This document shows positions 37,098-43,949 of a stretch of DNA of 47,250 bases, piece by piece; within the stretch, counting starts at the first letter, position 1; the number at the start of each line of letters is the position of its first letter. Below the pieces are notes generated by a model that saw only the letters and a program-made list of their open reading frames with translations, ran no database searches and was not told the origin of the DNA. This DNA comes from Planctomycetota bacterium. Its GTDB lineage: Bacteria > Planctomycetota > UBA1135. A program made the position numbers and the translations under genes. The stretch covers positions 1 to 47,250 of the forward strand of contig PAHY01000050.1 of NCBI GenBank assembly GCA_002705055.1, read 5' to 3'.

Positions 37098-38369
37098 TTG
37101 AGTTCCGATCCGCAACGCAGGGTCGTGATCACCGGCCTGGGGAGCGTCAACTCCCTGGGCCTGGGTGCCAACGCCACCTTTGATCAGCTGTTGGCCGGCG
37201 AAAGCGGCGTGCGGGTGATCGAGCGCTGGGATACTTCCCAGCACGCCACGAAGATTGCCGCCGAAGTGCGCGACTGTGTTTACGTCGCAGAAGATCACTT
37301 CGAAAAGCGCGATCTTCGCCGGCTTGATCCCTTCACCCAGATCGGCCTGCTCGCCGCGCGCGAAGCCTGGGCCGATGCCGGACTGGCCGATCTCAGTTTC
37401 GACCCTGATCGCGCCGGCTCCATTCTGGGCACCGGCATTGGTGGCATCCAGACGATCCTCGACAACCAAGTGGTGCTCGAGACGTCGGGGCCGCGTCGCG
37501 TCACGCCGTACTTCATTCCCAACACGATGGCGAACGCCCTCGCGGCGAACGTCGCGATCGAGTTCGGGCTGCAGGGGGCGTGCTACCTCACCGCGTCCGC
37601 GTGTGCCTCATCGGGCCACGCGATCGGCATGGCACTGCGCGAGATTCGCGACGGCCGCGCCGACATCATGGTGACGGGCGGCGCCGAAACGACCACCAAC
37701 CCTCTGTGCGTGGCGGGCTTCAACTCGCTCAAGGCGCTCAGCACCCGCAACGACGACCCACACGCCGCATCGCGCCCCTTCGATCGCGATCGTGACGGCT
37801 TCGTCATGGGTGAGGGCGCGGGCGCGCTGGTGCTCGAATCGCTCGAGCACGCACTGGCACGTGGCGCGAAGATCTACGCAGAGCTCGCTGGCTTCGGCCA
37901 AAGCGACGACGCGGGACACATCACCGCCCCGGACAGCACGGGCGTCCAGCCTGCTAAGGCCATGACCAACGCGATGCTCGACGGCGGCCTGAACGCCGAC
38001 GAGATCGACTACGTCAACGCCCACGGCACCTCGACCCATCTCAACGACAAGGTCGAGACTGCGGCCATCAAGATCGCGCTCGGCGAGGAACAGGCCAAGA
38101 AGGCCTGGATCTCGTCGACGAAGTCGATGGTCGGGCATAACGTCGGCGCCGCTTCCGCCGTGGAAGCCGTCGTCTGCGCACTCTCGCTGCATCGCGGCGT
38201 CGTGCACCACACTCTCAACCTCGAGAATCCAGACGTCGAGAACGGCTGCGATCTCGATTACGTCCCGGGTGCGCCGCGCGAGAAGGCCATCCGCGCCGTG
38301 CTGTCGAACTCGCTCGGGTTCGGCGGTCACAACGTCTCTCTCGCTTTCCGCCGCTACGACGCGTCGTAG
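37098..38369 (+). CDS. fabF: 3-oxoacyl-ACP synthase II (KAS II)
   Basis: The protein has 423 residues from a TTG at 37098 (MSSDPQRRVVITGLGSVNSL). The Cys-His-His triad is Cys169 (TASACASSGHAIG), His309 (VNAHGTSTHLND) and His347 (SMVGHNVGAASAVEAV). The C-terminal SLGFGGHNVSLAFRRYD is typical. It elongates acyl-ACP by two carbons. It is the last fab gene in the cluster. Confidence 0.97.
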   Translation: MSSDPQRRVVITGLGSVNSLGLGANATFDQLLAGESGVRVIERWDTSQHATKIAAEVRDCVYVAEDHFEKRDLRRLDPFTQIGLLAAREAWADAGLADLSFDPDRAGSILGTGIGGIQTILDNQVVLETSGPRRVTPYFIPNTMANALAANVAIEFGLQGACYLTASACASSGHAIGMALREIRDGRADIMVTGGAETTTNPLCVAGFNSLKALSTRNDDPHAASRPFDRDRDGFVMGEGAGALVLESLEHALARGAKIYAELAGFGQSDDAGHITAPDSTGVQPAKAMTNAMLDGGLNADEIDYVNAHGTSTHLNDKVETAAIKIALGEEQAKKAWISSTKSMVGHNVGAASAVEAVVCALSLHRGVVHHTLNLENPDVENGCDLDYVPGAPREKAIRAVLSNSLGFGGHNVSLAFRRYDAS

Positions 38370-38389
38370 CCCCTGCCCCTGACATCCCC

Positions 38390-38722
38390 GTGAAGCAGAA
38401 GTTCGCTGAAGCACTCAAGGAGTACCGGAAAGAGGTTTTCAAGGTCGAGCACGATCACGACGAGCTCGAGAACCTGACGCAGGAAGCCCTGCACCTCACC
38501 GAGGACTCCCTGCAGAACGCCTACCACTATCACTTCCACAAGCTGCCCACCGCAGACCGTGCCGAAGTGATCAACATGATCAACAACTACACGCTCGAGG
38601 CGCTGCTGCCGCCGATCGTGGAGAAGATCACGCGTCGCCAGCTCATGATGGAGCGCAAGCTCGAGCTGCTCGTGCACCTGCTCGAGGAAGCGCTCGATCG
38701 CATCGGCGACGGAGACGAGTAG
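38390..38722 (+). CDS. Small helical protein of unknown function
   Basis: The protein has 110 residues from a GTG at 38390. It is strongly helical and charged (KQKFAEALKEYRKEVFKVEH and a C-terminal amphipathic helix RQLMMERKLELLVHLLEEAL), with no signal or cysteine. A His-rich patch NAYHYHFHKL is notable. Nothing in it identifies a domain I know. It lies 20 bp after fabF and 34 bp before the pyrophosphorylase gene, in the same direction, so it is likely cotranscribed with them. Confidence 0.65.
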   Translation: MKQKFAEALKEYRKEVFKVEHDHDELENLTQEALHLTEDSLQNAYHYHFHKLPTADRAEVINMINNYTLEALLPPIVEKITRRQLMMERKLELLVHLLEEALDRIGDGDE

Positions 38723-38756
38723 GTCTCCTGATTTCGCCCAACCGCTGAGTCCTCCG

Positions 38757-40118
38757 ATGAGTCTGCGAACCGCTCTCGAAGAGCGCGGCATGGACGGGGT
38801 ACTGTCCGTCGCGCGTCAAGCTGGCCCGGCCGCTGAAGCTGCGCTCAAGGCCGATCTTGAGAGCGTGGACTGGGCCATGCTGGACCGTCAGCGGCGTGCC
38901 CTGGAGAAGGGCGAGCCGAAGGGCGCCGGCAAGATCCAGCCGCCCGAAGTCAAGCCGGCTTCGACCTCGGGCGCGCCCGAGAACGCGGCCGCCGAGGAGG
39001 CCGGCTGGGCAGCCCTGCGCAAGGGTCGCGTCGCGATCGCGACTGTGGCGGGGGGACAGGCCTCACGGCTGGGTTTCCAAGGCCCGAAAGGGGCCTACCC
39101 GCTCGGCAGCGTGGGCGGTTCCAGCCTGTTCCAGATGATGGCTGGCCAGATCGCGCGGCTCCGCGCGCTGACCGGGGCTGCGCTGCCCTGGATCATCCAG
39201 ACTGGCCCGGGCAACCACGAGGAGACCGTCGAGTATTTCGCGCGTCGGTCCTTCTATGGACTGGGCTCCCGCACGGTCCATTTTGCCTGCCAGGGCACGC
39301 TGCCCGCGCTCACCCCGGAAGGTCAGTTCCTGCTCGCTTCGCCGGGGGCGCTGTTCCGCAATCCGGATGGCCACGGTGGTTTCTATCGCGCCCTGCGCGA
39401 GGCACACCTCCCGGAGAAGCTGCGCGCCCAGGGCATTGACACGGTCTTCTACTGCCAGGTCGATAACCCGCTCGTGCGCATGGGGGATCCGATCTTTCTT
39501 GGTCACCACCTGCTCGAGAAGGCGCGGATGTCCGTCAAGGTCGTGGCCAAGGAAGATCCGCACGAGAAGGTCGGCCTGATCGTGCGCCGCGAGGACGGCC
39601 GCCTCGGCTGCATCGAGTACTCGGACCTGCCTGACGAACTCTCCGAAGCGCGAGAAGCGGACGGCACGCTCACCTATCGCGCCGGCAACATCGCGCTGCA
39701 CGCCTTCGACCTGCGCTTCCTGGAAGAGATGGCCGAGGCGGCGCTGCCGCTGCACCAGGCCCGCAAGGACATCCTTGCGCTCAAAGGCAGCAGCCCCGAG
39801 CCGGTCAAGCAGGCCGGGGTCAAGTTCGAGACCTTCGTCTTCGATGCCTTGCCGCTGGCGGATGGCGCGATGGTGCAGCTCGCCGAACGCGCCGAGGAGT
39901 TCGCCCCGGTCAAGAACGCGAGCGGCAACGACTCGGTGGCGACCAGCCGCGAGGCGCTCAACGCGCGCACCCGTCGTTGGGCGAAGGAGGCCGGGCTGGC
40001 CTTGCCCGAGCACGGCGCGGTGGAGATTCAGAGCGGTCTTTGCTACGACAAAGGCGATCTGATCGCCCAAGCCCCCGGCCTACGCTTGGCTGCCGGGGGG
40101 CATCTGATCACGGGCTGA
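38757..40118 (+). CDS. UAP1/AGX-type UDP-N-acetylhexosamine pyrophosphorylase
   Basis: The protein has 453 residues. The signature VAGGQASRLGFQGPKGAYPL near residue 101 resembles LAGGQGTRLG.PKGMY of eukaryotic UDP-HexNAc pyrophosphorylases. FYCQVDNPLVRMGDPIFLG, VGLIVRREDGRLGCIEYSDL and RAGNIALHAF correspond to CVDNILVKVADP, VGVVCRVDG..VVEYSE and NAGNIANHFF of UAP1. FAPVKNASGNDSVATSREAL matches its C-terminal substrate-binding region. It would make UDP-GlcNAc or UDP-GalNAc from UTP and the sugar-1-phosphate. A plain UDP-glucose pyrophosphorylase function is the alternative. It ends 55 bp before tRNA-Leu. Confidence 0.83.
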   Translation: MSLRTALEERGMDGVLSVARQAGPAAEAALKADLESVDWAMLDRQRRALEKGEPKGAGKIQPPEVKPASTSGAPENAAAEEAGWAALRKGRVAIATVAGGQASRLGFQGPKGAYPLGSVGGSSLFQMMAGQIARLRALTGAALPWIIQTGPGNHEETVEYFARRSFYGLGSRTVHFACQGTLPALTPEGQFLLASPGALFRNPDGHGGFYRALREAHLPEKLRAQGIDTVFYCQVDNPLVRMGDPIFLGHHLLEKARMSVKVVAKEDPHEKVGLIVRREDGRLGCIEYSDLPDELSEAREADGTLTYRAGNIALHAFDLRFLEEMAEAALPLHQARKDILALKGSSPEPVKQAGVKFETFVFDALPLADGAMVQLAERAEEFAPVKNASGNDSVATSREALNARTRRWAKEAGLALPEHGAVEIQSGLCYDKGDLIAQAPGLRLAAGGHLITG

Positions 40119-40172
40119 TCAGCTGCAGGTTTCAGCAACCTGCGCAGGGGCATCGCCCCATAATTCGGTGTC

Positions 40173-40259
40173 GCCGGAGTGGCGGAATTGGCAGACGCGA
40201 CGGATTCAAAATCCGTTTCCCGCAAGGGAGTGGGGGTTCGAGTCCCCCCTCCGGCACCA
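40173..40259 (+). tRNA. tRNA-Leu (anticodon CAA), integration site
   Basis: An 87-nt class II tRNA: acceptor pair GCCGGAG/CTCCGGC, D-arm GGCGGAATTGGCAGACGC, anticodon stem-loop ACGGA-TTCAAAA-TCCGT, variable arm TTCCCGCAAGGGAGT, T-loop TTCGAGT, and encoded CCA. Its 3' part (from the anticodon stem) is repeated at 43653-43711, so it served as the attB target for the element that follows; the tRNA remains whole. Confidence 0.96.
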
Positions 40260-40261
40260 TC
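40203..40261 (+). repeat. attL direct repeat (59 bp)
   Basis: Identical to 43653-43711. It runs from the anticodon loop region of the tRNA-Leu through its CCA and the next two bases. Bases immediately outside differ, so the ends are exact. Confidence 0.95.
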
Positions 40262-40325
40262 TAACTCATTGTAATCAAAAGGCTTCGGCTTTCCTCCAGG
40301 ATCGCCACTCCGCGCAGGCTGGACA

Positions 40326-40347
40326 GTTTGCCACGCGTTTGCCACGC
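40326..40347 (+). repeat. Tandem 11-bp repeats upstream of the integrase fragment
   Basis: gtttgccacgc occurs twice in direct tandem (40326-40336 and 40337-40347), just before the SD of the integrase fragment and 65 bp inside attL. Arm-type integrase-binding sites are short repeats in this position. No copy was found near attR. Confidence 0.55.
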
Positions 40348-40354
40348 TGGAGGG

Positions 40355-40852
40355 GTGGCATCCAGCCTCCCGAGCTTTCGAAACGCCCATCTCTGGAAGC
40401 ACGAGAACGGCACCTACTACGTCGTCTGGCGCGAGGACTCGGGACCACGCCGGAGCTCGCTCCGGACCCGCCGCTACGCTGAGGCCCAAAGAAAACTCGC
40501 CGGGATCGTTGCGCGCGTCGGCGAGGCCGGAGAGGTGACCGGTCACGGCGACGGTGAGTGTGAGATCCCGGGCTCTTCATGCACTCGAGACAAAGTGGAT
40601 TGCTCGTGGACCTACCAACTGAACATCACGATCTCCCAGGACCCCAATAAGACACAAGTTGACTACCTGAAGCATCGTGGCGGCACCATGACCGTCGGGT
40701 CGAAGACTGGGATAGTTCACAACCGTCCAGCAACTCGCCCATGTGAGGGATTTGTGGACATGAAGGTCAAGGGCTACGACTCGATGGACAATCTGCTGTT
40801 TGTCATCGATCTTGAAGATCTCGTCTGCGGCAACTGCGACGAGGATGGTTGA
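40355..40852 (+). CDS. Truncated tyrosine-integrase N-terminus joined to an unknown domain
   Basis: I chose the GTG at 40355 because GGAGGGG lies immediately upstream. Residues about 8-56 (HENGTYYVVWREDSGPRRSS, then RRYAEAQRKLAGIVARV) match the arm-binding N-terminal domain of phage tyrosine integrases. After about residue 60 the sequence changes to a Cys-containing segment (CEIPGSSCTRDKVDCSWTYQ, and CGNCDEDG at the end) with no core-binding or catalytic domain (no R..HxxR..Y). The protein of 165 residues is thus a chimera, probably made by the internal deletion that removed the rest of the integrase. It may be unselected. Its stop overlaps the next start by 8 bp. Confidence 0.65.
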   Translation: MASSLPSFRNAHLWKHENGTYYVVWREDSGPRRSSLRTRRYAEAQRKLAGIVARVGEAGEVTGHGDGECEIPGSSCTRDKVDCSWTYQLNITISQDPNKTQVDYLKHRGGTMTVGSKTGIVHNRPATRPCEGFVDMKVKGYDSMDNLLFVIDLEDLVCGNCDEDG

Positions 40853-41714
40853 TCGAGCGCACCTCGCGGGGTTCCTAGTTGTCGGAGCGGTAGTCACCTG
40901 GGTCCTATTCGGACTCGCTGGCGAAGATCAGGGCAACATAGGTCGAACTGAAGCCGAGCAGGAAGAGCCCGCTCGGACAGATCCGGGCCACGCAATTTCA
41001 TCTACTTCGGATCGGTACGAGGTGGAAGTAGGTCAACTGGATACGACGGACCGTGTGCGGTGGTGGGAGGACAAGCAATCTGTAGAGCGCTTCCTCGCTG
41101 AATATCAGCGGGAGTTGCCAAGAGCGTTTGAGGACCAGATGGGGCATCGCTCTGCTCCGGCCGAGGTCCGCGAACGGCTTGCCTCAAATCTGGAGAAGAC
41201 CATCCAGGCTGCTGAAGACAACCTGTTGTTCAACACGTTCAGCGCAGGTGAGTTCGACGGACTTGCATTTGATTCTTTGCGAAGCGGGACCAGTTGGCTT
41301 GCTGAGCAAACGCGCCGATATTCAGAATGGAAGGCGGGAATGGAGCGTGGGGACGGTTTTCTCCCATCGATTGACCATATGCGACAGGAGGTCAGGTATT
41401 TCCCACCGGAGATGATCCTGTCAGGCATGCTAGAACGGGACGCAACCACGCTCGAGTGGAGTAATGAACAGGTTGCCAGGGTATCGGCAGCCCGCAACTC
41501 TCTCTTGCGCGAGCTTGCGCTAATTGAGGCCCACATTTGGGAGGTCGCGCCCGCTGCAACCCGCGCAGCCGAGGCGTTGGGTTTCGAAACTGGTTTTGAG
41601 GTCGACTTCGCCGAGTTGATCCCGGAGTGGAAGGATTTCCACTCCATGATGGACGCAGAGGTGGGGAGATACCTCCTCGAGCTCGAACTGATTGCTGGTC
41701 AGTTCCCGCGTTAG
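40845..41714 (+). CDS. Membrane-anchored protein of unknown function in the element
   Basis: I chose the ATG at 40845 because it gives a membrane anchor (HLAGFLVVGAVVTWVLFGLA) and overlaps the previous stop by 8 bp. The 289-residue protein then has a Glu-rich linker and a long helical domain (residues about 80-285) with no catalytic motif I can recognise. The body would lie outside the inner membrane. Codon use is less GC-rich than the host genes. It is coupled to the chimeric gene before it. Function unknown. Confidence 0.6.
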   Translation: MVDRAHLAGFLVVGAVVTWVLFGLAGEDQGNIGRTEAEQEEPARTDPGHAISSTSDRYEVEVGQLDTTDRVRWWEDKQSVERFLAEYQRELPRAFEDQMGHRSAPAEVRERLASNLEKTIQAAEDNLLFNTFSAGEFDGLAFDSLRSGTSWLAEQTRRYSEWKAGMERGDGFLPSIDHMRQEVRYFPPEMILSGMLERDATTLEWSNEQVARVSAARNSLLRELALIEAHIWEVAPAATRAAEALGFETGFEVDFAELIPEWKDFHSMMDAEVGRYLLELELIAGQFPR

Positions 41715-41811
41715 GGCTACTCCGAACACCTGTCGGTGGTTGCCGTGGTCCATCTGTGGATCTGCGGATTGCCTGTCAATAGCATCGGGAAACCCTCGGG
41801 ACCCGATCGCA

Positions 41812-42255
41812 ATGGCCACCTTCCTATTCAACGAGTGGAAGCGCGCTTCCCTCCGCGCCGAGATTGACCTCGTCACTGACGACATCCGCGCTGCCCTCGT
41901 CATGTCCAACACCACGGCGGACACTGAGGACGACGCCAACACACTCTCGGGCTTCACCACCCTCGACGAATGCAACGGCGCCCATTACGTCCGCAAGGCG
42001 TTGACTGGCAAGAGCGTCGTCGAAGTCCCTGCCTCAGACAAGGCGGACTTCCAAGCTTGAGACATCGTGTGGACGGACTTGGGCGCAGGCGACCGCGACA
42101 TCGTCGGCGTGCTGCTCTACAAGCACGTGACCGATGACACCGATTCGGTGCCCATCGCCTTCCTCGACGGAGGCGACTTTCCGCTCGCCCTCGGTAGCGG
42201 CACGAGCCAGGTGACGCTCAGCTTCGCCTCAGGCGTCGCACTCAGCCTCAGCTAG
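41812..42255 (+). pseudogene. Phage virion-like protein with an in-frame TGA
   Basis: The frame from ATG 41812 encodes MATFLFNEWKRASLRAEIDL and NTLSGFTTLDE, then stops at TGA 42058-42060 after 82 residues; the same frame continues for 64 residues (DIVWTDLGAGDRDIVGVLLY, then DSVPIAFLDGGDFPL and LSFASGVALSLS). The two halves together fit a small tail/virion protein family of tailed phages (it ends in strands after a T/F-rich D-x-VW-T turn), so TGA interrupts what was one gene of 147 codons. A nonsense mutation is likely; readthrough or restart at GTG 42067 is possible. Confidence 0.65.
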
Positions 42256-42271
42256 GTAGGCCGACGGGACC

Positions 42272-43381
42272 GTGGCCAACACGTTCCGGGTCACGACCTA
42301 CGAGCTGAAGGACGACGCATCCGGCTTCACCGGAACGACCTTCACGCTCAGCCTGCGCCAGGACCTCGCAGAGCACTACTTCGTGCTCTTTGACGGGCAG
42401 GGCGCATTTGCCGGCGGCACGTCCTATTGCGGGCCAGACATCGGCGCCACACGAGTTTCGAAGGACCCCTTTGGCTCAGGCGACCTCGGCACGACCACCA
42501 ACCCCGACGAGCTCGAGCTGACCCGGGCAACGGGGTCCGAGACCTGGGTCGGTACAGTCACAGTCGTCGAGTGCCTCGGGGACCATGACACGACCGGGTT
42601 CCGCCTGCGCACGGTGCTCGTGTCAGCCCTGACTGCAGCGCAGTCCTCACTGAGCACGGTCCTTCTGGCCGCCCAGGAGTGGAATGACATTGACCAGGTG
42701 GTCCCCTTTGGGGGCCTCACGGGCGGGGGAGCGGCCTCCACGCTCTCGAGTAGCGCCAACTGGCATGCTGTCGCGGCGCGGTTCCTTCCCAAGGTGACCG
42801 GCAGCATCCAATCGGTGGAGATCTCACGGGATCTCACCGCCGGAAACGGCGCGGCGGACTTCTGCTGCTACCTGGTCGAGTGGGGCAGCGAGTGGACCGT
42901 TCAGCGCGCGAGCCCCTCCGGGACAAGTGGCGGGAACGGGGTCAATTCCACCGGCGAGTACGACACCGCATCGATCTCGAGCGTGACGCGCGCGAACTCG
43001 TGGGTCTGGGGATGCGCCACGACGGCGGACAACGGCCTCGGGGACGGTGCGCATGGCGCGGTCTACACGCTGGGGGATGGGGTATCCCAGAATGCCTCGG
43101 AGACCACAGTCGCGCTCGGCTTGGAGTACTCCGACCAGAAGGACGCCGAGATCTACGTGCTCGAGCACAGCGCAGCGGCGGTGTACTACCGATTCGGGAC
43201 GGACAACGGCACGGGCATCCCGACGGCGAGCGCCTCGGGGACGATGACGGTCGACGCTGCGGGCGGGAGCGAAGCCTACGGATCGTCTGGCTCGGCGATC
43301 GACTACACCGAGGGCACGCGCTTCCCCATCTTCACCAACACGAAGTTGGCGACGCGGTCAATCACGGTTCCGACCGCCTGA
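42272..43381 (+). CDS. Phage virion-like protein of unknown role
   Basis: The protein has 369 residues from a GTG at 42272, 16 bp after the previous gene. It is rich in Thr, Gly, Ala and Ser with beta-strand repeats (RVTTYELKDDASGFTGTTFT, TGSIQSVEISRDLTAGNG), which is like structural proteins of phages (tail or fibre), though no family is certain. It has two adjacent cysteines in DFCCYLVEW and no signal peptide. It lies at the right end of the element. The last 79 bases overlap a possible minus-strand ORF. Confidence 0.55.
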   Translation: MANTFRVTTYELKDDASGFTGTTFTLSLRQDLAEHYFVLFDGQGAFAGGTSYCGPDIGATRVSKDPFGSGDLGTTTNPDELELTRATGSETWVGTVTVVECLGDHDTTGFRLRTVLVSALTAAQSSLSTVLLAAQEWNDIDQVVPFGGLTGGGAASTLSSSANWHAVAARFLPKVTGSIQSVEISRDLTAGNGAADFCCYLVEWGSEWTVQRASPSGTSGGNGVNSTGEYDTASISSVTRANSWVWGCATTADNGLGDGAHGAVYTLGDGVSQNASETTVALGLEYSDQKDAEIYVLEHSAAAVYYRFGTDNGTGIPTASASGTMTVDAAGGSEAYGSSGSAIDYTEGTRFPIFTNTKLATRSITVPTA

Positions 43382-43602
43382 CAGCTGCCGAGCGACCCCA
43401 CGTTAAGCACAACGAACGCAAAGAGGCTACGTCCATCGGGAACCACAATCTGCTTGGCTCGGAGTGAGCGGAGTTCGCCGACGAGCTCTCGGACCTCCAG
43501 CTGGAGCTCGTGATGACGCTCCGTGTGGGCACGATCGATTTCGTCCATTCGCTCGGCGTGTTTCCCAAGCAGGGTCCCAATGAGGCCAAAAAAAAACCGC
43601 AT
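43303..43602 (-). CDS. Possible small ORF on the opposite strand, uncertain
   Basis: The 99-residue frame starts MRFFFGLIGTLLGKHAERMD and continues into an Arg/Glu-rich coiled-coil-like stretch (ELQLEVRELVGELRSLRAK). A nine-A run (43588-43596) lies in its second to fifth codons. It overlaps the 3' end of the virion-like gene by 79 bp. It could be a small phage gene or chance. The gap 43382-43652 holds nothing else I can identify. Confidence 0.25.
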   Translation of the reverse strand: MRFFFGLIGTLLGKHAERMDEIDRAHTERHHELQLEVRELVGELRSLRAKQIVVPDGRSLFAFVVLNVGSLGSCQAVGTVIDRVANFVLVKMGKRVPSV

Positions 43603-43652
43603 TCTGGCCTAAATCCTGCCCCGATCGGCAGTCGTTCGCGGCCCCATCTCTC

Positions 43653-43711
43653 GATTCAAAATCCGTTTCCCGCAAGGGAGTGGGGGTTCGAGTCCCCCCT
43701 CCGGCACCATC
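43653..43711 (+). repeat. attR direct repeat (59 bp)
   Basis: A perfect copy of 40203-40261, the 3' part of tRNA-Leu. It has no acceptor 5' strand, so it is not a functional tRNA. The 238 bp from here to the protease hold no gene and no clear promoter; a TATTCT near 43849 is a weak -10. Confidence 0.95.
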
Positions 43712-43949
43712 GGCGAGCGGGCCCATCGGGGGCTCGCGCGAGGGCAGGCGGCTTATACAAGGGCAGAGGCGCGCTTCTAGCGCCAAGATGGGAGCGAATT
43801 CGCACCCCAGGTCGAGTCAAGAAGGGTCGAAAAGGGGCCGATTCAAAGGGTATTCTTCGGAACCCCGGGACAAATCGAGTGGTCCGATGTTTGAGGCCTC
43901 CCGGGCACAGCCTCCGATCACGATTCCCTCCCGCCCGATCCCCTAGATC

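Larger units (their letters stand above)
40203..43652 (+). mobile_element. 3450-bp prophage remnant integrated in tRNA-Leu(CAA)
   Basis: It is delimited by a perfect 59-bp direct repeat of the tRNA 3' part. The left end holds the N-terminus of a tyrosine integrase reading away from the tRNA, tandem 11-bp repeats upstream of it, and two coupled genes of unknown function. The right end has two virion-like genes. No integrase catalytic domain, replication, packaging or lysis gene is present. The simplest reading is a tailed-phage prophage collapsed by internal deletion, keeping both ends. Base composition in 40.85-41.8 kb is visibly less GC-rich than the host genes. Confidence 0.82.

Noticed and set aside
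40043..40546. Minus-strand frame containing GGGTRTPTPLRETDFES
   Set aside because: This peptide is the antisense translation of the tRNA-Leu 3' part, a common false gene call. The same applies to the frame at 43427-43786.
40262..43652. CRISPR array, toxin-antitoxin pair or plasmid origin inside the integrated element
   Set aside because: No regularly spaced repeats, no iterons, and neither unknown gene has a recognisable toxin or antitoxin motif.
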